DNA from: Planctomycetota bacterium
GTDB taxonomy: Bacteria > Planctomycetota > Phycisphaerae > WQYP01
Length of the DNA: 10,986 nucleotides
Direction: 5' to 3'
NCBI GenBank assembly: GCA_021828925.1
Contig: JAJZCT010000054.1
Coordinates: 1 to 10,986 of the forward strand
The notes under the pieces are model-generated. The model saw only the letters and a list, made by a program, of their open reading frames with translations. It was not told where the DNA came from and ran no database searches. The translations under genes were made by a program, and so were the position numbers. Of this stretch, positions 5,744-10,986 are shown piece after piece (position 1 is the first letter of the stretch; each line of letters begins with the position of its first letter).

Positions 5744-5755
5744 CGATTATAATCG
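5744..5755 (-). promoter_or_regulatory. -10 element inside a 12-bp palindrome upstream of the Schlafen/parA pair
   Basis: CGATTATAATCG is a perfect palindrome containing TATAAT on the minus strand (5746-5751). It is placed so that transcription would start about 40 nt before the Schlafen-like ATG. The -35 region is poor. The symmetry suggests that a dimeric repressor could bind over the -10, possibly for autoregulation, but no such regulator is identified. Confidence 0.4.
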
Positions 5756-5834
5756 CCATTCATGCCTGATTCCTGAATTATTTTACCGGAAAATGAGATC
5801 ACGGGCAATAAAACCATGACAGTTGCATAACCCA

Positions 5835-5916
5835 CGCCGTTGCACCCGCGGCGAATTTCAGTCCCGGCTTCTACGGCAAAAGTAATTTCGCGCTGCGACC
5901 GATCTCCCGGGCCAGG
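5835..5916. repeat. 82-bp imperfect direct repeat, right copy (parA-end remnant)
   Basis: This is the counterpart of 3475-3556 at about 79 percent identity without gaps. Read on the minus strand it encodes CLAREIGRSAKLLLP followed by a stop at 5871-5873, against LLAREIARRTELPLP and a stop in the intact parA-like gene. There is no upstream P-loop sequence, so only the tail of a parA-like gene, or a repeat containing it, is present. Similarity continues past the stop codon, which favours a DNA duplication or recombination scar over chance. Confidence 0.7.
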
Positions 5917-5979
5917 CAATCATCTGATCCTTCAAGGCGGAGTTTTGCGGTAAGTGCTATCAAACGCGCGCTATATCGG

Positions 5980-6378
5980 TCAGTTAAACAGCCCGCGGTG
6001 CTTGTAAATTTTAGAGCATGTCAGGCTGTAGTGTTCAACCACACCCTGATGGTTAAATAAAATTACCAGAGATTTTCTTGTGCCGCGGGCGTTGGTTTCC
6101 ACCGCGTTGATAAACGGCAGGAAATCGGTGGTTGTCAGATGTAACTTGGTATAGTCATATTCCCATTGCTGATTGCCGTTGCCGATATATGAAACCTTCA
6201 ACGGATCACCCAGATCAGCCTTCACTTGGTCGGCGGTGGTTTTCCCGCGAATAATTTGCCGCGACACCTGCGAAACTGTGAGGTGGTCAATCTGCTCATT
6301 GCCCTGACTCGAGCAACCGACGAGACCCGCGGAAAGTACCGCAGCCATTGTGAGAATGGTAAAACGCGACGCTTTCAT
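5980..6378 (-). CDS. SmpA/BamE-like small lipoprotein
   Basis: The 132-residue protein has a lipoprotein signal peptide: positive MKASR, a hydrophobic core, and lipobox LVGC with C22 as the acylated cysteine. The mature part has IIRGKTTADQVKADLGDPLKV and then GNQQWEYDYTKLHL, the pattern of the BamE/SmpA fold (G-x-T-x2-V...LG-P...W-Y). BamE helps the Bam complex insert outer-membrane proteins, but many planctomycete relatives are free-standing, so a specific Bam role is not claimed. AGGAG lies about 10 bp before ATG 6378. It is transcribed alone, divergently from the MarR gene. Its stop is about 64 bp from the right copy of the direct repeat. Confidence 0.75.
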   Translation of the reverse strand: MKASRFTILTMAAVLSAGLVGCSSQGNEQIDHLTVSQVSRQIIRGKTTADQVKADLGDPLKVSYIGNGNQQWEYDYTKLHLTTTDFLPFINAVETNARGTRKSLVILFNHQGVVEHYSLTCSKIYKHRGLFN

Positions 6379-6445
6379 GGCAAAGACTCCTGTTTATGGC
6401 ACCGTTCCCGCTCACTTCCGGCGGAACGCAACATGAATTGGGTGT

Positions 6446-6473
6446 ATTGTCGGATTTCAACTCCAAAAGTCAA
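6446..6473 (-). promoter_or_regulatory. Candidate promoter of the lipoprotein gene
   Basis: On the minus strand TTGACT (6473-6468) and GACAAT (6451-6446) are separated by 16 bp. They match the consensus at 5 of 6 and 4 of 6 positions. The leader would be about 60 nt and include the AGGAG ribosome binding site. Confidence 0.4.
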
Positions 6474-6509
6474 TGATAAAATCCTAAATTCGCGTTTGTA
6501 AACTCAAGT

Positions 6510-6539
6510 GCCGGAAATCCAGCTGCCGGAAATCCAGCT
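6510..6539. repeat. Two exact tandem copies of a 15-bp unit
   Basis: GCCGGAAATCCAGCT occurs at 6510-6524 and again at 6525-6539. It directly abuts and by one base overlaps the -35 box of the marR promoter, and it sits between two divergent promoters. It could be an activator site or a replication-slippage duplication. Confidence 0.85.
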
Positions 6540-6575
6540 TGACAGACAATCGGTATTAGTATACCATTAAACTAA
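6539..6575 (+). promoter_or_regulatory. marR promoter with putative MarR operator
   Basis: TTGACA (6539-6544, full consensus) is followed after 17 bp by TACCAT (6562-6567); a 15-bp alternative is TATACC (6560-6565). The segment AGTATACCATTAAAC (6558-6572) recurs at 13 of 15 positions before the quinone reductase gene (7079-7093). The surrounding TTAGTATACCATTAAACTAA is partly symmetric, with TTAGT/ACTAA ends. The operator covers the -10, as expected for repression. Transcription would start at about 6574, next to the ATG. Confidence 0.6.
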
Positions 6576-7063
6576 TGAGTAGAGCGTCAAATAGTTCCGG
6601 TGTGTCACGGTGCCTCAACGTGCTGGTACCTGAAGCGCAGTTGCCGCGGGAAAATTGGCTGGCCATTGCCCGGATCCATTCCCTGATGACCAAACAGTTG
6701 GATCGCAGCTTGCGCGACATTGAACTGACCATTTCCCAGTTTGAAGTGCTGATGATCTTAAACAGCAAAGCCGGATTATCACAGCAGGAATTGGCGCAAT
6801 GTCTGCTGGTGACGAAAGGGAATGTCTGCACGGTGCTGGGGCGGATGGAAAAAAACCAATGGATTATTCGGCGGCAGAATCCGCACGATGGCCGGGCGCA
6901 TTGCCTGCATCTGACGGAAAAAGGCTTTGACATGGTTAAAAAAGCTGCCCCATTGGCCGCCAAACAGGTGCGACTGATGATGGAGAGCTTATCTCCCGCG
7001 CAACAACGTGCGCTGCATGGCTTGCTGGATCAACTGGAGGGTTCCCTGGGCCATTGGATTTGA
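6575..7063 (+). CDS. MarR-family transcriptional regulator
   Basis: The 162-residue protein has the MarR winged helix-turn-helix layout. A leading dimerisation helix (WLAIARIHSLMTKQLDRSL) is followed by ISQFEVLMILNSKAGLSQQELAQCLLVTKGNVCTVLGRMEKNQWIIRRQNPHDGR, written here in pieces: ISQFEVLMILNSKAG, LSQQELAQCLLVTKGNV (recognition part), CTVLGRMEKNQW, and the wing RRQNPHDGRAHCLHLTEKG. MarR proteins repress genes and release DNA on ligand binding or cysteine oxidation. Several cysteines (near the start, at CLLV, at NVCT and at AHCL) could serve sensing, but this is inference. The only ATG, at 6575, lacks a ribosome binding site and coincides with the predicted transcription start, so the mRNA may be leaderless, or a GTG near 6602 or 6620 is used. 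It precedes the quinone reductase and shares an operator with it. Confidence 0.87.
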   Translation: MSRASNSSGVSRCLNVLVPEAQLPRENWLAIARIHSLMTKQLDRSLRDIELTISQFEVLMILNSKAGLSQQELAQCLLVTKGNVCTVLGRMEKNQWIIRRQNPHDGRAHCLHLTEKGFDMVKKAAPLAAKQVRLMMESLSPAQQRALHGLLDQLEGSLGHWI

Positions 7064-7093
7064 CTATCGAGATTATAAAGTATAGTATTAAAC
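7060..7093 (+). promoter_or_regulatory. Quinone reductase promoter with second MarR operator copy
   Basis: TTGACT (7060-7065) overlaps the marR stop codon. After 17 bp comes TAGTAT (7083-7088), or TATAGT at 15 bp spacing. AGTATAGTATTAAAC (7079-7093) differs from the marR upstream copy at only two adjacent positions and lies at the same distance from the -35, so both promoters have the same architecture. Confidence 0.55.
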
Positions 7094-7129
7094 CAGTTGG
7101 TGTTGGTTCTTTCTTATGAGGAGTTTGTT

Positions 7130-7762
7130 ATGTCGGTTAAAGTTCACGTGGTGTTTTACAGCATGTATGGCCACATCTGGCATATGGCCGAAGCTGTTGC
7201 CGCCGGGGCGCGGGAAGTCAGCGGGGCGGAAGTAAAAATTTTCCGTGTACCGGAAACCATTCCGGCGGATATTCTTGAAAAACACGGTGCCACGGGGGCG
7301 CAGAAGATGTTTGCCCATGTACCCGTCATCGCGCCGGCGGAGCTTACACAAGCGGATGCCATCATTTTTGGTACCCCTACGCGCTTTGGCAACATGGCCG
7401 GACAAATGCGGAATTTTCTGGATCAGACCGGCCAAATTTGGGCTACCGGCGGTTTGATCGGAAAAGTCGGCAGCGTCTTTGCCAGCACCGCCTCGCAGCA
7501 TGGCGGGCAGGAAACCACTATTACCAGTTTTCACACCACGTTGCTGCATCATGGCATGGTGATTGTCGGCGTGCCTTATTCTGAACAGAGACTCCTTGCC
7601 ATGGATCAAGTCAGCGGCGGATCGCCTTACGGAGCCACCACCCTGGCCGGCGCAAAAGGTGATCGCAGTCCCAGTGAAAATGAACTGGCCATCGCCCGAT
7701 TCCAGGGTAAACATGTCACCGAGATCGCGGCCAAATTGGCGGTCAAGTCAACCGGTTCATGA
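7130..7762 (+). CDS. wrbA: WrbA-type NAD(P)H:quinone oxidoreductase (flavodoxin-like)
   Basis: The 210-residue protein is a WrbA-type flavoprotein, reducing quinones by two electrons with NAD(P)H and avoiding semiquinone radicals. Visible motifs are the FMN-phosphate loop YSMYGH (residues 10-15), [19 protein letters not shown], the ST-SQHGGQE segment and [14 protein letters not shown], all characteristic of the family. The length is close to E. coli WrbA (198). The start is ATG 7130, because TGAGGAG (7117-7123) lies 6 bp upstream and the flavodoxin strand begins there; the longer frame from 7097 has no ribosome binding site. It lies 66 bp after marR with its own promoter and operator copy. 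Induction by quinones or electrophiles through MarR is likely but inferred. Confidence 0.92.
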   Translation: MSVKVHVVFYSMYGHIWHMAEAVAAGAREVSGAEVKIFRVPETIPADILEKHGATGAQKMFAHVPVIAPAELTQADAIIFGTPTRFGNMAGQMRNFLDQTGQIWATGGLIGKVGSVFASTASQHGGQETTITSFHTTLLHHGMVIVGVPYSEQRLLAMDQVSGGSPYGATTLAGAKGDRSPSENELAIARFQGKHVTEIAAKLAVKSTGS

Positions 7763-8003
7763 GCTTTTGACAGATGGGTTCCAACATACCACGGTACCCA
7801 AGTGACGGCCTCCAATCGGCCGGCACAACCAGGGGCGCTGCAATAATTACTTCAGGTCTCTATTATCGGCAGCCGCTACGGGAGTCAAATTCCGGAGTTC
7901 CACCGGCAGTGGTTCAAAAGTTAACCTTGCGTTGTAACCGGCGTATGGCCGCGGGCGTAGTATGATATGGATATAGAGTTATCTTGACGACAGGATATAA
8001 GCT
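7763..8003. promoter_or_regulatory. Spacer ahead of the prepilin operon
   Basis: No gene fits here. The only promoter-like sign is TATGAT (7961-7966) without a good -35 box. Shine-Dalgarno AGGA (7992-7995) belongs to the prepilin gene. No strong terminator follows the quinone reductase gene. Confidence 0.3.
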
Positions 8004-8726
8004 ATGAAGATGAACTTTCGCAGGGGCCTGGCATTTACGCTCATCGAATTGCTGGTCGTGCTTTCCATCATCGCCTTGTTGATTGGTTTGCTGTTGCCGG
8101 CACTGGCCGGGGCCTGGCGGGCGGCGGAAAAAACCGCATGCGCCGCGCATCTGCACAGTATCGGCCAGGAATTTCAGATTTATCTTCAAAGCCAAAGCCA
8201 TGAGATTTTTCCGGCCTCGCCGCTGATGCCAACCGTTAATGATCCGGGGCCGATTCCCACCGAGCAGGGAACATTTGTTTATGATCCGCCGCCGATCCAG
8301 TGCGTCGTTGGTAATGTGGTGCCGCCCGCTGCTATTCTGACCCCCATTCCCATTGATTGGGTACCTTCTAAGAATGATCGTGGCAATGCCGGGGTCTGGC
8401 GCTGTCCGGCGGATATTAATTCATTTCTCGATGTCGAATCCAATAAAACCTATCCCTCTTATTTTGCCGCGGAGGGAACCAGTTACCAATATAATATGCT
8501 GCTGGCGGGTGATGTACTCCAGAATTTGCGCATTGGTCCGCCCAACAATTCTCTTAATTTGTATAAGATTCTGCCGGCTGTCGGCACTTGGGTACTGGCG
8601 GACATGTCCACATTCCATGGCCCGCCGGGCCAGCCGGGATCGGTGAATATCCTCTTTGCGGACTGGCATGTTGGAAATGTATTGGATATGTCTCCGAATT
8701 CCGGCCAACAGCTGTTTTCACCTTGA
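8004..8726 (+). CDS. Prepilin-like protein with N-terminal methylation motif (planctomycete H-X9-DG type)
   Basis: The 240-residue protein starts with basic MKMNFRRGLAF and then TLIELLVVLSIIALLIGLLL, a type IV pilin/pseudopilin class III signal, with prepilin-peptidase cleavage before FTLIE. The globular part is rich in Pro, Asn and Gly. The C-terminus has FHGPPGQPGSVNILFADWHV, which matches the planctomycete prepilin group whose usual ending is FADGHV; here the expected DG is DW. Such proteins are exported by a type II secretion or type IV pilus-like system and occur in very many copies in Planctomycetota. Their function is mostly unknown. AGGA (7992-7995) lies 8 bp before ATG 8004, and ATG 8010 is an alternative. 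The membrane protein gene that follows starts 32 bp downstream. Confidence 0.85.
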   Translation: MKMNFRRGLAFTLIELLVVLSIIALLIGLLLPALAGAWRAAEKTACAAHLHSIGQEFQIYLQSQSHEIFPASPLMPTVNDPGPIPTEQGTFVYDPPPIQCVVGNVVPPAAILTPIPIDWVPSKNDRGNAGVWRCPADINSFLDVESNKTYPSYFAAEGTSYQYNMLLAGDVLQNLRIGPPNNSLNLYKILPAVGTWVLADMSTFHGPPGQPGSVNILFADWHVGNVLDMSPNSGQQLFSP

Positions 8727-8758
8727 TTTCACTAAGGCTTTATGTGGAGACTTCAGCA

Positions 8759-9262
8759 ATGGTAAAATCCCCGCTTACAACGCGGTTAAAGCATTTTTCA
8801 CGCCAACATCGAATGGCGCTGGTGCTGGCTTTTCTGGTACTGGCTTTGATATTCGTCTATGGAAGAATGGTTTGGTTGCACGAAACAGCGACTGCGGCGC
8901 AGAAACCCCAATTGCCGAAAGTGGCCGCCATTATGGCGCGCACGCGCGGTAAGCCGCTGGCCTTTCCGGTATTGTGGCTTCTTGATAGCCGGGGGGCCGG
9001 CAAAATGACCACTCACCAACGACAAGCGCTGGCGATGAAACGCCGGGCGAAACTTGAAGCCTTCTTTCTGGCCTATGCCAAGGCTCCACCGACCCAGCAG
9101 CGGGCGATGATTCTGCAAACTCAGGCATTACTGGCGGTCATGCATGTTAAAATTAAACTACGCAACGTTTCCAAAACCATAGCCAACGCCCTGATTCATG
9201 GCAATCCGCAAATGAACGCCTCCGTCCTGCAGTTTCTCGCGGCGCTGCGGCACAACCGGTAA
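8759..9262 (+). CDS. Small single-pass membrane protein of unknown function
   Basis: No family was recognised in this 167-residue protein. It has a basic N-terminus (MVKSPLTTRLKHFSRQHR), one transmembrane segment (LVLAFLVLALIFVYG, about residues 21-36), and a basic, Ala/Gln-rich, mostly helical C-terminal region. With Lys and Arg before the segment, the C-terminal part is predicted to lie outside the cytoplasm. ATG 8759 is chosen because GGAG (8746-8749) lies upstream and the gene then starts just after the prepilin stop; the frame is open back to 8588, but that part overlaps the prepilin in another frame. Close spacing suggests co-transcription, so it may help in pseudopilin export or anchoring. 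That is guesswork from context only. Confidence 0.7.
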   Translation: MVKSPLTTRLKHFSRQHRMALVLAFLVLALIFVYGRMVWLHETATAAQKPQLPKVAAIMARTRGKPLAFPVLWLLDSRGAGKMTTHQRQALAMKRRAKLEAFFLAYAKAPPTQQRAMILQTQALLAVMHVKIKLRNVSKTIANALIHGNPQMNASVLQFLAALRHNR

Positions 9263-9337
9263 ACCCGTGCCCGATTTTCATGGTCAACCGCCCCACTGTT
9301 TCCAGCAGCAACCGACGGCGTTTTTGAGTCGGAATGC

Positions 9338-10072
9338 TCACGCTTTGGATCCGATCTCCGCCGAGCGGGACTTTTCCAGTACCGCTTGAATGACCGCCGT
9401 TAATTCTCCGGCGATCAGGGCATGGGCATAATCGTTGGGATGCACGCCATCGGGGCCGAATACGCTTTCCAGCGGCAAGCGGCTTAGAGACGTGCCGTAC
9501 CGCACAAATGGACATTCCAGTTCCGCCGCCACTTTAGCCCCGGCTACCCGATACACTTCCAGGGCTTGATCGGAAACCGGCTGGCCGCCATGAGCCTGGA
9601 TCATCGAGCTGACATCTTTGCCGCTTAATTGCGATAAATATCGGCCGCGGATATCCAGCGCGTGACTAGGCACATCAGTAAGAATCGGCAATGCACCGGC
9701 GGAGATTATCTTCTGCGCCATTTTTGTCAGGTTGGCGGAGTATCGATCCACGCGAATGCGATTCTGCACAATTTTTCCGTTGCTGATAACAAAACGTTTC
9801 CACAGCAAATCCACATCATTGCCGCCCAGCATCACCAGCACCGCATCGGGATGATGCTCTTGCAGCAATGAATCAATAAGTTCCAACGCGTCGGCTGTGG
9901 TGCGATGAATGTCCGCGTCCACAATAAACTTGATGTCCGGCAATCCGGCCTGCAGAATATCCAGATAGCTCCGTTGCACTCTGCCGATCACATCGGCACC
10001 GCGGATTTCCGCAATGCCCAAGCTGATGCTGTCACCGACAATCAATAATGTGCGCTGATGTTTAACCGGCAT
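9338..10072 (-). CDS. SGNH/GDSL-family hydrolase
   Basis: The 244-residue protein has the main catalytic blocks of SGNH hydrolases: GDSISLG (residues 13-19, nucleophile S15), GGND (83-86, oxyanion N85) and DGVHPN with D208 and H211 completing the triad. These enzymes act as esterases, thioesterases, lipases or carbohydrate O-acetylesterases. There is no signal peptide, so it is predicted to be cytoplasmic. ATG 10072 is chosen because a strong AAGGAGG lies 6 bp upstream and the catalytic fold starts there; the longer frame from 10165 is a shadow of the ligase gene. It overlaps the 3' end of the ligase by 11 bp, so the two are translationally linked. This suggests hydrolysis of an ester or thioester made or used by the ligase. 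The substrate is unknown. Confidence 0.88.
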   Translation of the reverse strand: MPVKHQRTLLIVGDSISLGIAEIRGADVIGRVQRSYLDILQAGLPDIKFIVDADIHRTTADALELIDSLLQEHHPDAVLVMLGGNDVDLLWKRFVISNGKIVQNRIRVDRYSANLTKMAQKIISAGALPILTDVPSHALDIRGRYLSQLSGKDVSSMIQAHGGQPVSDQALEVYRVAGAKVAAELECPFVRYGTSLSRLPLESVFGPDGVHPNDYAHALIAGELTAVIQAVLEKSRSAEIGSKA

Positions 10073-10986
10073 GGGCGGCCTCCTTGCTGCTTGTCGCCGC
10101 CGAAACCGCTGCCGCATCAGAGTAGTCGTAGCGCTGATCCACCATGCGTTTGAGCTTGCGATCACGGCGGAGAAAACCGGGCGGATGCGGGATCATGCGC
10201 AAATCAAATATGCCAATGTCCAGGTTTTTGGTCAAATCCGGATACTGCAAACGCATCTGCTGTTGGATGTCCCGCCGCACCTGTTCGTCATCGGTGCGGA
10301 GGCTTTCCACGTGAATTTCCATAATTTCGCGTAAGGCATCGAGTTTGAAAACCACTTGCCAGTCATGTGTTAAACCTTCGACGGCCCGCAGAATATTTTC
10401 AAACATCAACGGATATAAATTGCCGCCGCTGGCGACAATCAATTCGTCCCGCCGGCCGCGCAGGCGGCTCATACGCATGCCGCTTAGACCGCAGGGGCAC
10501 GGTTCCGGAATCAGTCGCGTGATATCCCGCGTGCGATAGCGCACCAGCGGCATAACCGTGCGGCGCAGGGTTGTAAACACTAGTTCCCCAAGTCCGCTGG
10601 TATCCGGTTCAATGACCTCCGGATAAAAGTCGGTATCGTCGAGATGATAAACGTCCGGCTGATCACAGGGCTGATACCCCAGGCCGCTGCCGAGTTCCAC
10701 GCTGCCATAGCACATGCGTACTTTGGCGCCTTGCCACACGCGGTTCATCCATCCGATGGCCTCGCGCGGCATTTCCTCCGCTCCACCGATCAGCAGCTTC
10801 AATGGTACGCTGCCGTGTTCTTCAGCGAGTTCCGTCAGACGAATCAGCCAGGTGGGTTCACCCATGATGACATTAAACTCATACTGCTTAAGCCGCCGAT
10901 AGACCTCAAGCGGATCAACTTTCCCAAAGGCCATGCAAAAGCAGTTGGCCTTCATCAGGGCGTTGTGCACCAGCAGGCCGGGAATC
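10062..10986 (-). CDS. PaaK-like adenylate-forming ligase, 5' end beyond the window
   Basis: About 308 C-terminal residues are present and the frame stays open to the window edge, so the true start lies outside. It resembles the phenylacetate-CoA ligase (PaaK)/CapK branch of the ANL superfamily. Seen in order are VIMGEPTWLI, LKLLIGGAEEMP, MCYGSVELGSG (acid-substrate/AMP motif), GELVFTTLRRTVMPLVRYRTRDI, EPCPCGLSG, GRRDELIVASGGNLYP (hinge region) and a C-terminal domain ending in RDRKLKRMVDQR with a likely catalytic lysine. Such enzymes activate a carboxylic acid as acyl-AMP and pass it to CoA or another acceptor. The overlapping SGNH hydrolase points to one acyl-modification or lipid pathway. 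PaaK versus CapK-type function cannot be settled here. Confidence 0.85.
   Translation of the reverse strand, partial: IPGLLVHNALMKANCFCMAFGKVDPLEVYRRLKQYEFNVIMGEPTWLIRLTELAEEHGSVPLKLLIGGAEEMPREAIGWMNRVWQGAKVRMCYGSVELGSGLGYQPCDQPDVYHLDDTDFYPEVIEPDTSGLGELVFTTLRRTVMPLVRYRTRDITRLIPEPCPCGLSGMRMSRLRGRRDELIVASGGNLYPLMFENILRAVEGLTHDWQVVFKLDALREIMEIHVESLRTDDEQVRRDIQQQMRLQYPDLTKNLDIGIFDLRMIPHPPGFLRRDRKLKRMVDQRYDYSDAAAVSAATSSKEAAHAG

Noticed and set aside
8588..8758. Longer start for the small membrane protein
   Set aside because: It overlaps the prepilin in another frame. ATG 8759 with GGAG upstream gives a clean transmembrane protein.
9312..9332. Bidirectional terminator between the membrane protein and SGNH genes
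   Set aside because: It has only a 5-bp stem (CCGAC/GTCGG) with an 11-nt loop, and the T-run is inside the loop, so it is not a convincing terminator.

Overview
The window looks like a chromosomal segment of a Planctomycetota bacterium, most likely class Phycisphaerae. The clues are three tandem EutN/CcmL-type microcompartment vertex proteins, a FTLIE-type prepilin with the long C-terminal tail typical of planctomycetes, Shine-Dalgarno-led genes, moderate-to-high GC, and intergenic stretches full of short dispersed repeats. No rRNA, tRNA or CRISPR array was found. The lineage is inferred from gene types, not from a marker gene.

Layout. Positions 1-1120 hold no convincing gene. This stretch is a mosaic of degenerate repeats and a 246-bp insertion-sequence relic (271-516), which has terminal inverted repeats and encloses only the last part of a transposase. 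From 1145 to 3098 a plus-strand operon encodes three different BMC-P (EutN/CcmL) pentamer proteins and then an integral membrane UbiA-family protein resembling EboC. A good sigma-70-like promoter precedes it, and a perfect 18-bp-arm palindrome sits between the third shell gene and the ubiA-like gene. Positions 3099-3510 are non-coding, with terminator-like hairpins.

From 5699 back to 3511 on the minus strand lies a translationally coupled pair: a Schlafen/AlbA_2-type ATP-binding protein, then a ParA/Soj-like ATPase. The pair lies between two ungapped 82-bp imperfect direct repeats, one of which is the parA 3' end. This is the best candidate in the window for an undescribed mobile or defence-like cassette. 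A minus-strand BamE/SmpA-like lipoprotein follows (5980-6378).

Divergent from the lipoprotein is a MarR regulator and a WrbA-type NAD(P)H:quinone oxidoreductase (6575-7762). Both have the same 15-bp putative operator over their promoters, which suggests a self-contained quinone/electrophile-response unit. Next come a prepilin-like protein and a small single-pass membrane protein (8004-9262). Convergent to these, a minus-strand operon running in from the right edge encodes a PaaK-like adenylating ligase (5' end outside the window) overlapping an SGNH hydrolase.

Functionally, the window joins shell parts of a metabolic microcompartment (no BMC-H or enzyme genes here), a redox regulon, a ParA-coupled accessory cassette, pseudopilin-type export or surface proteins, and an acyl activation/deacylation pair.
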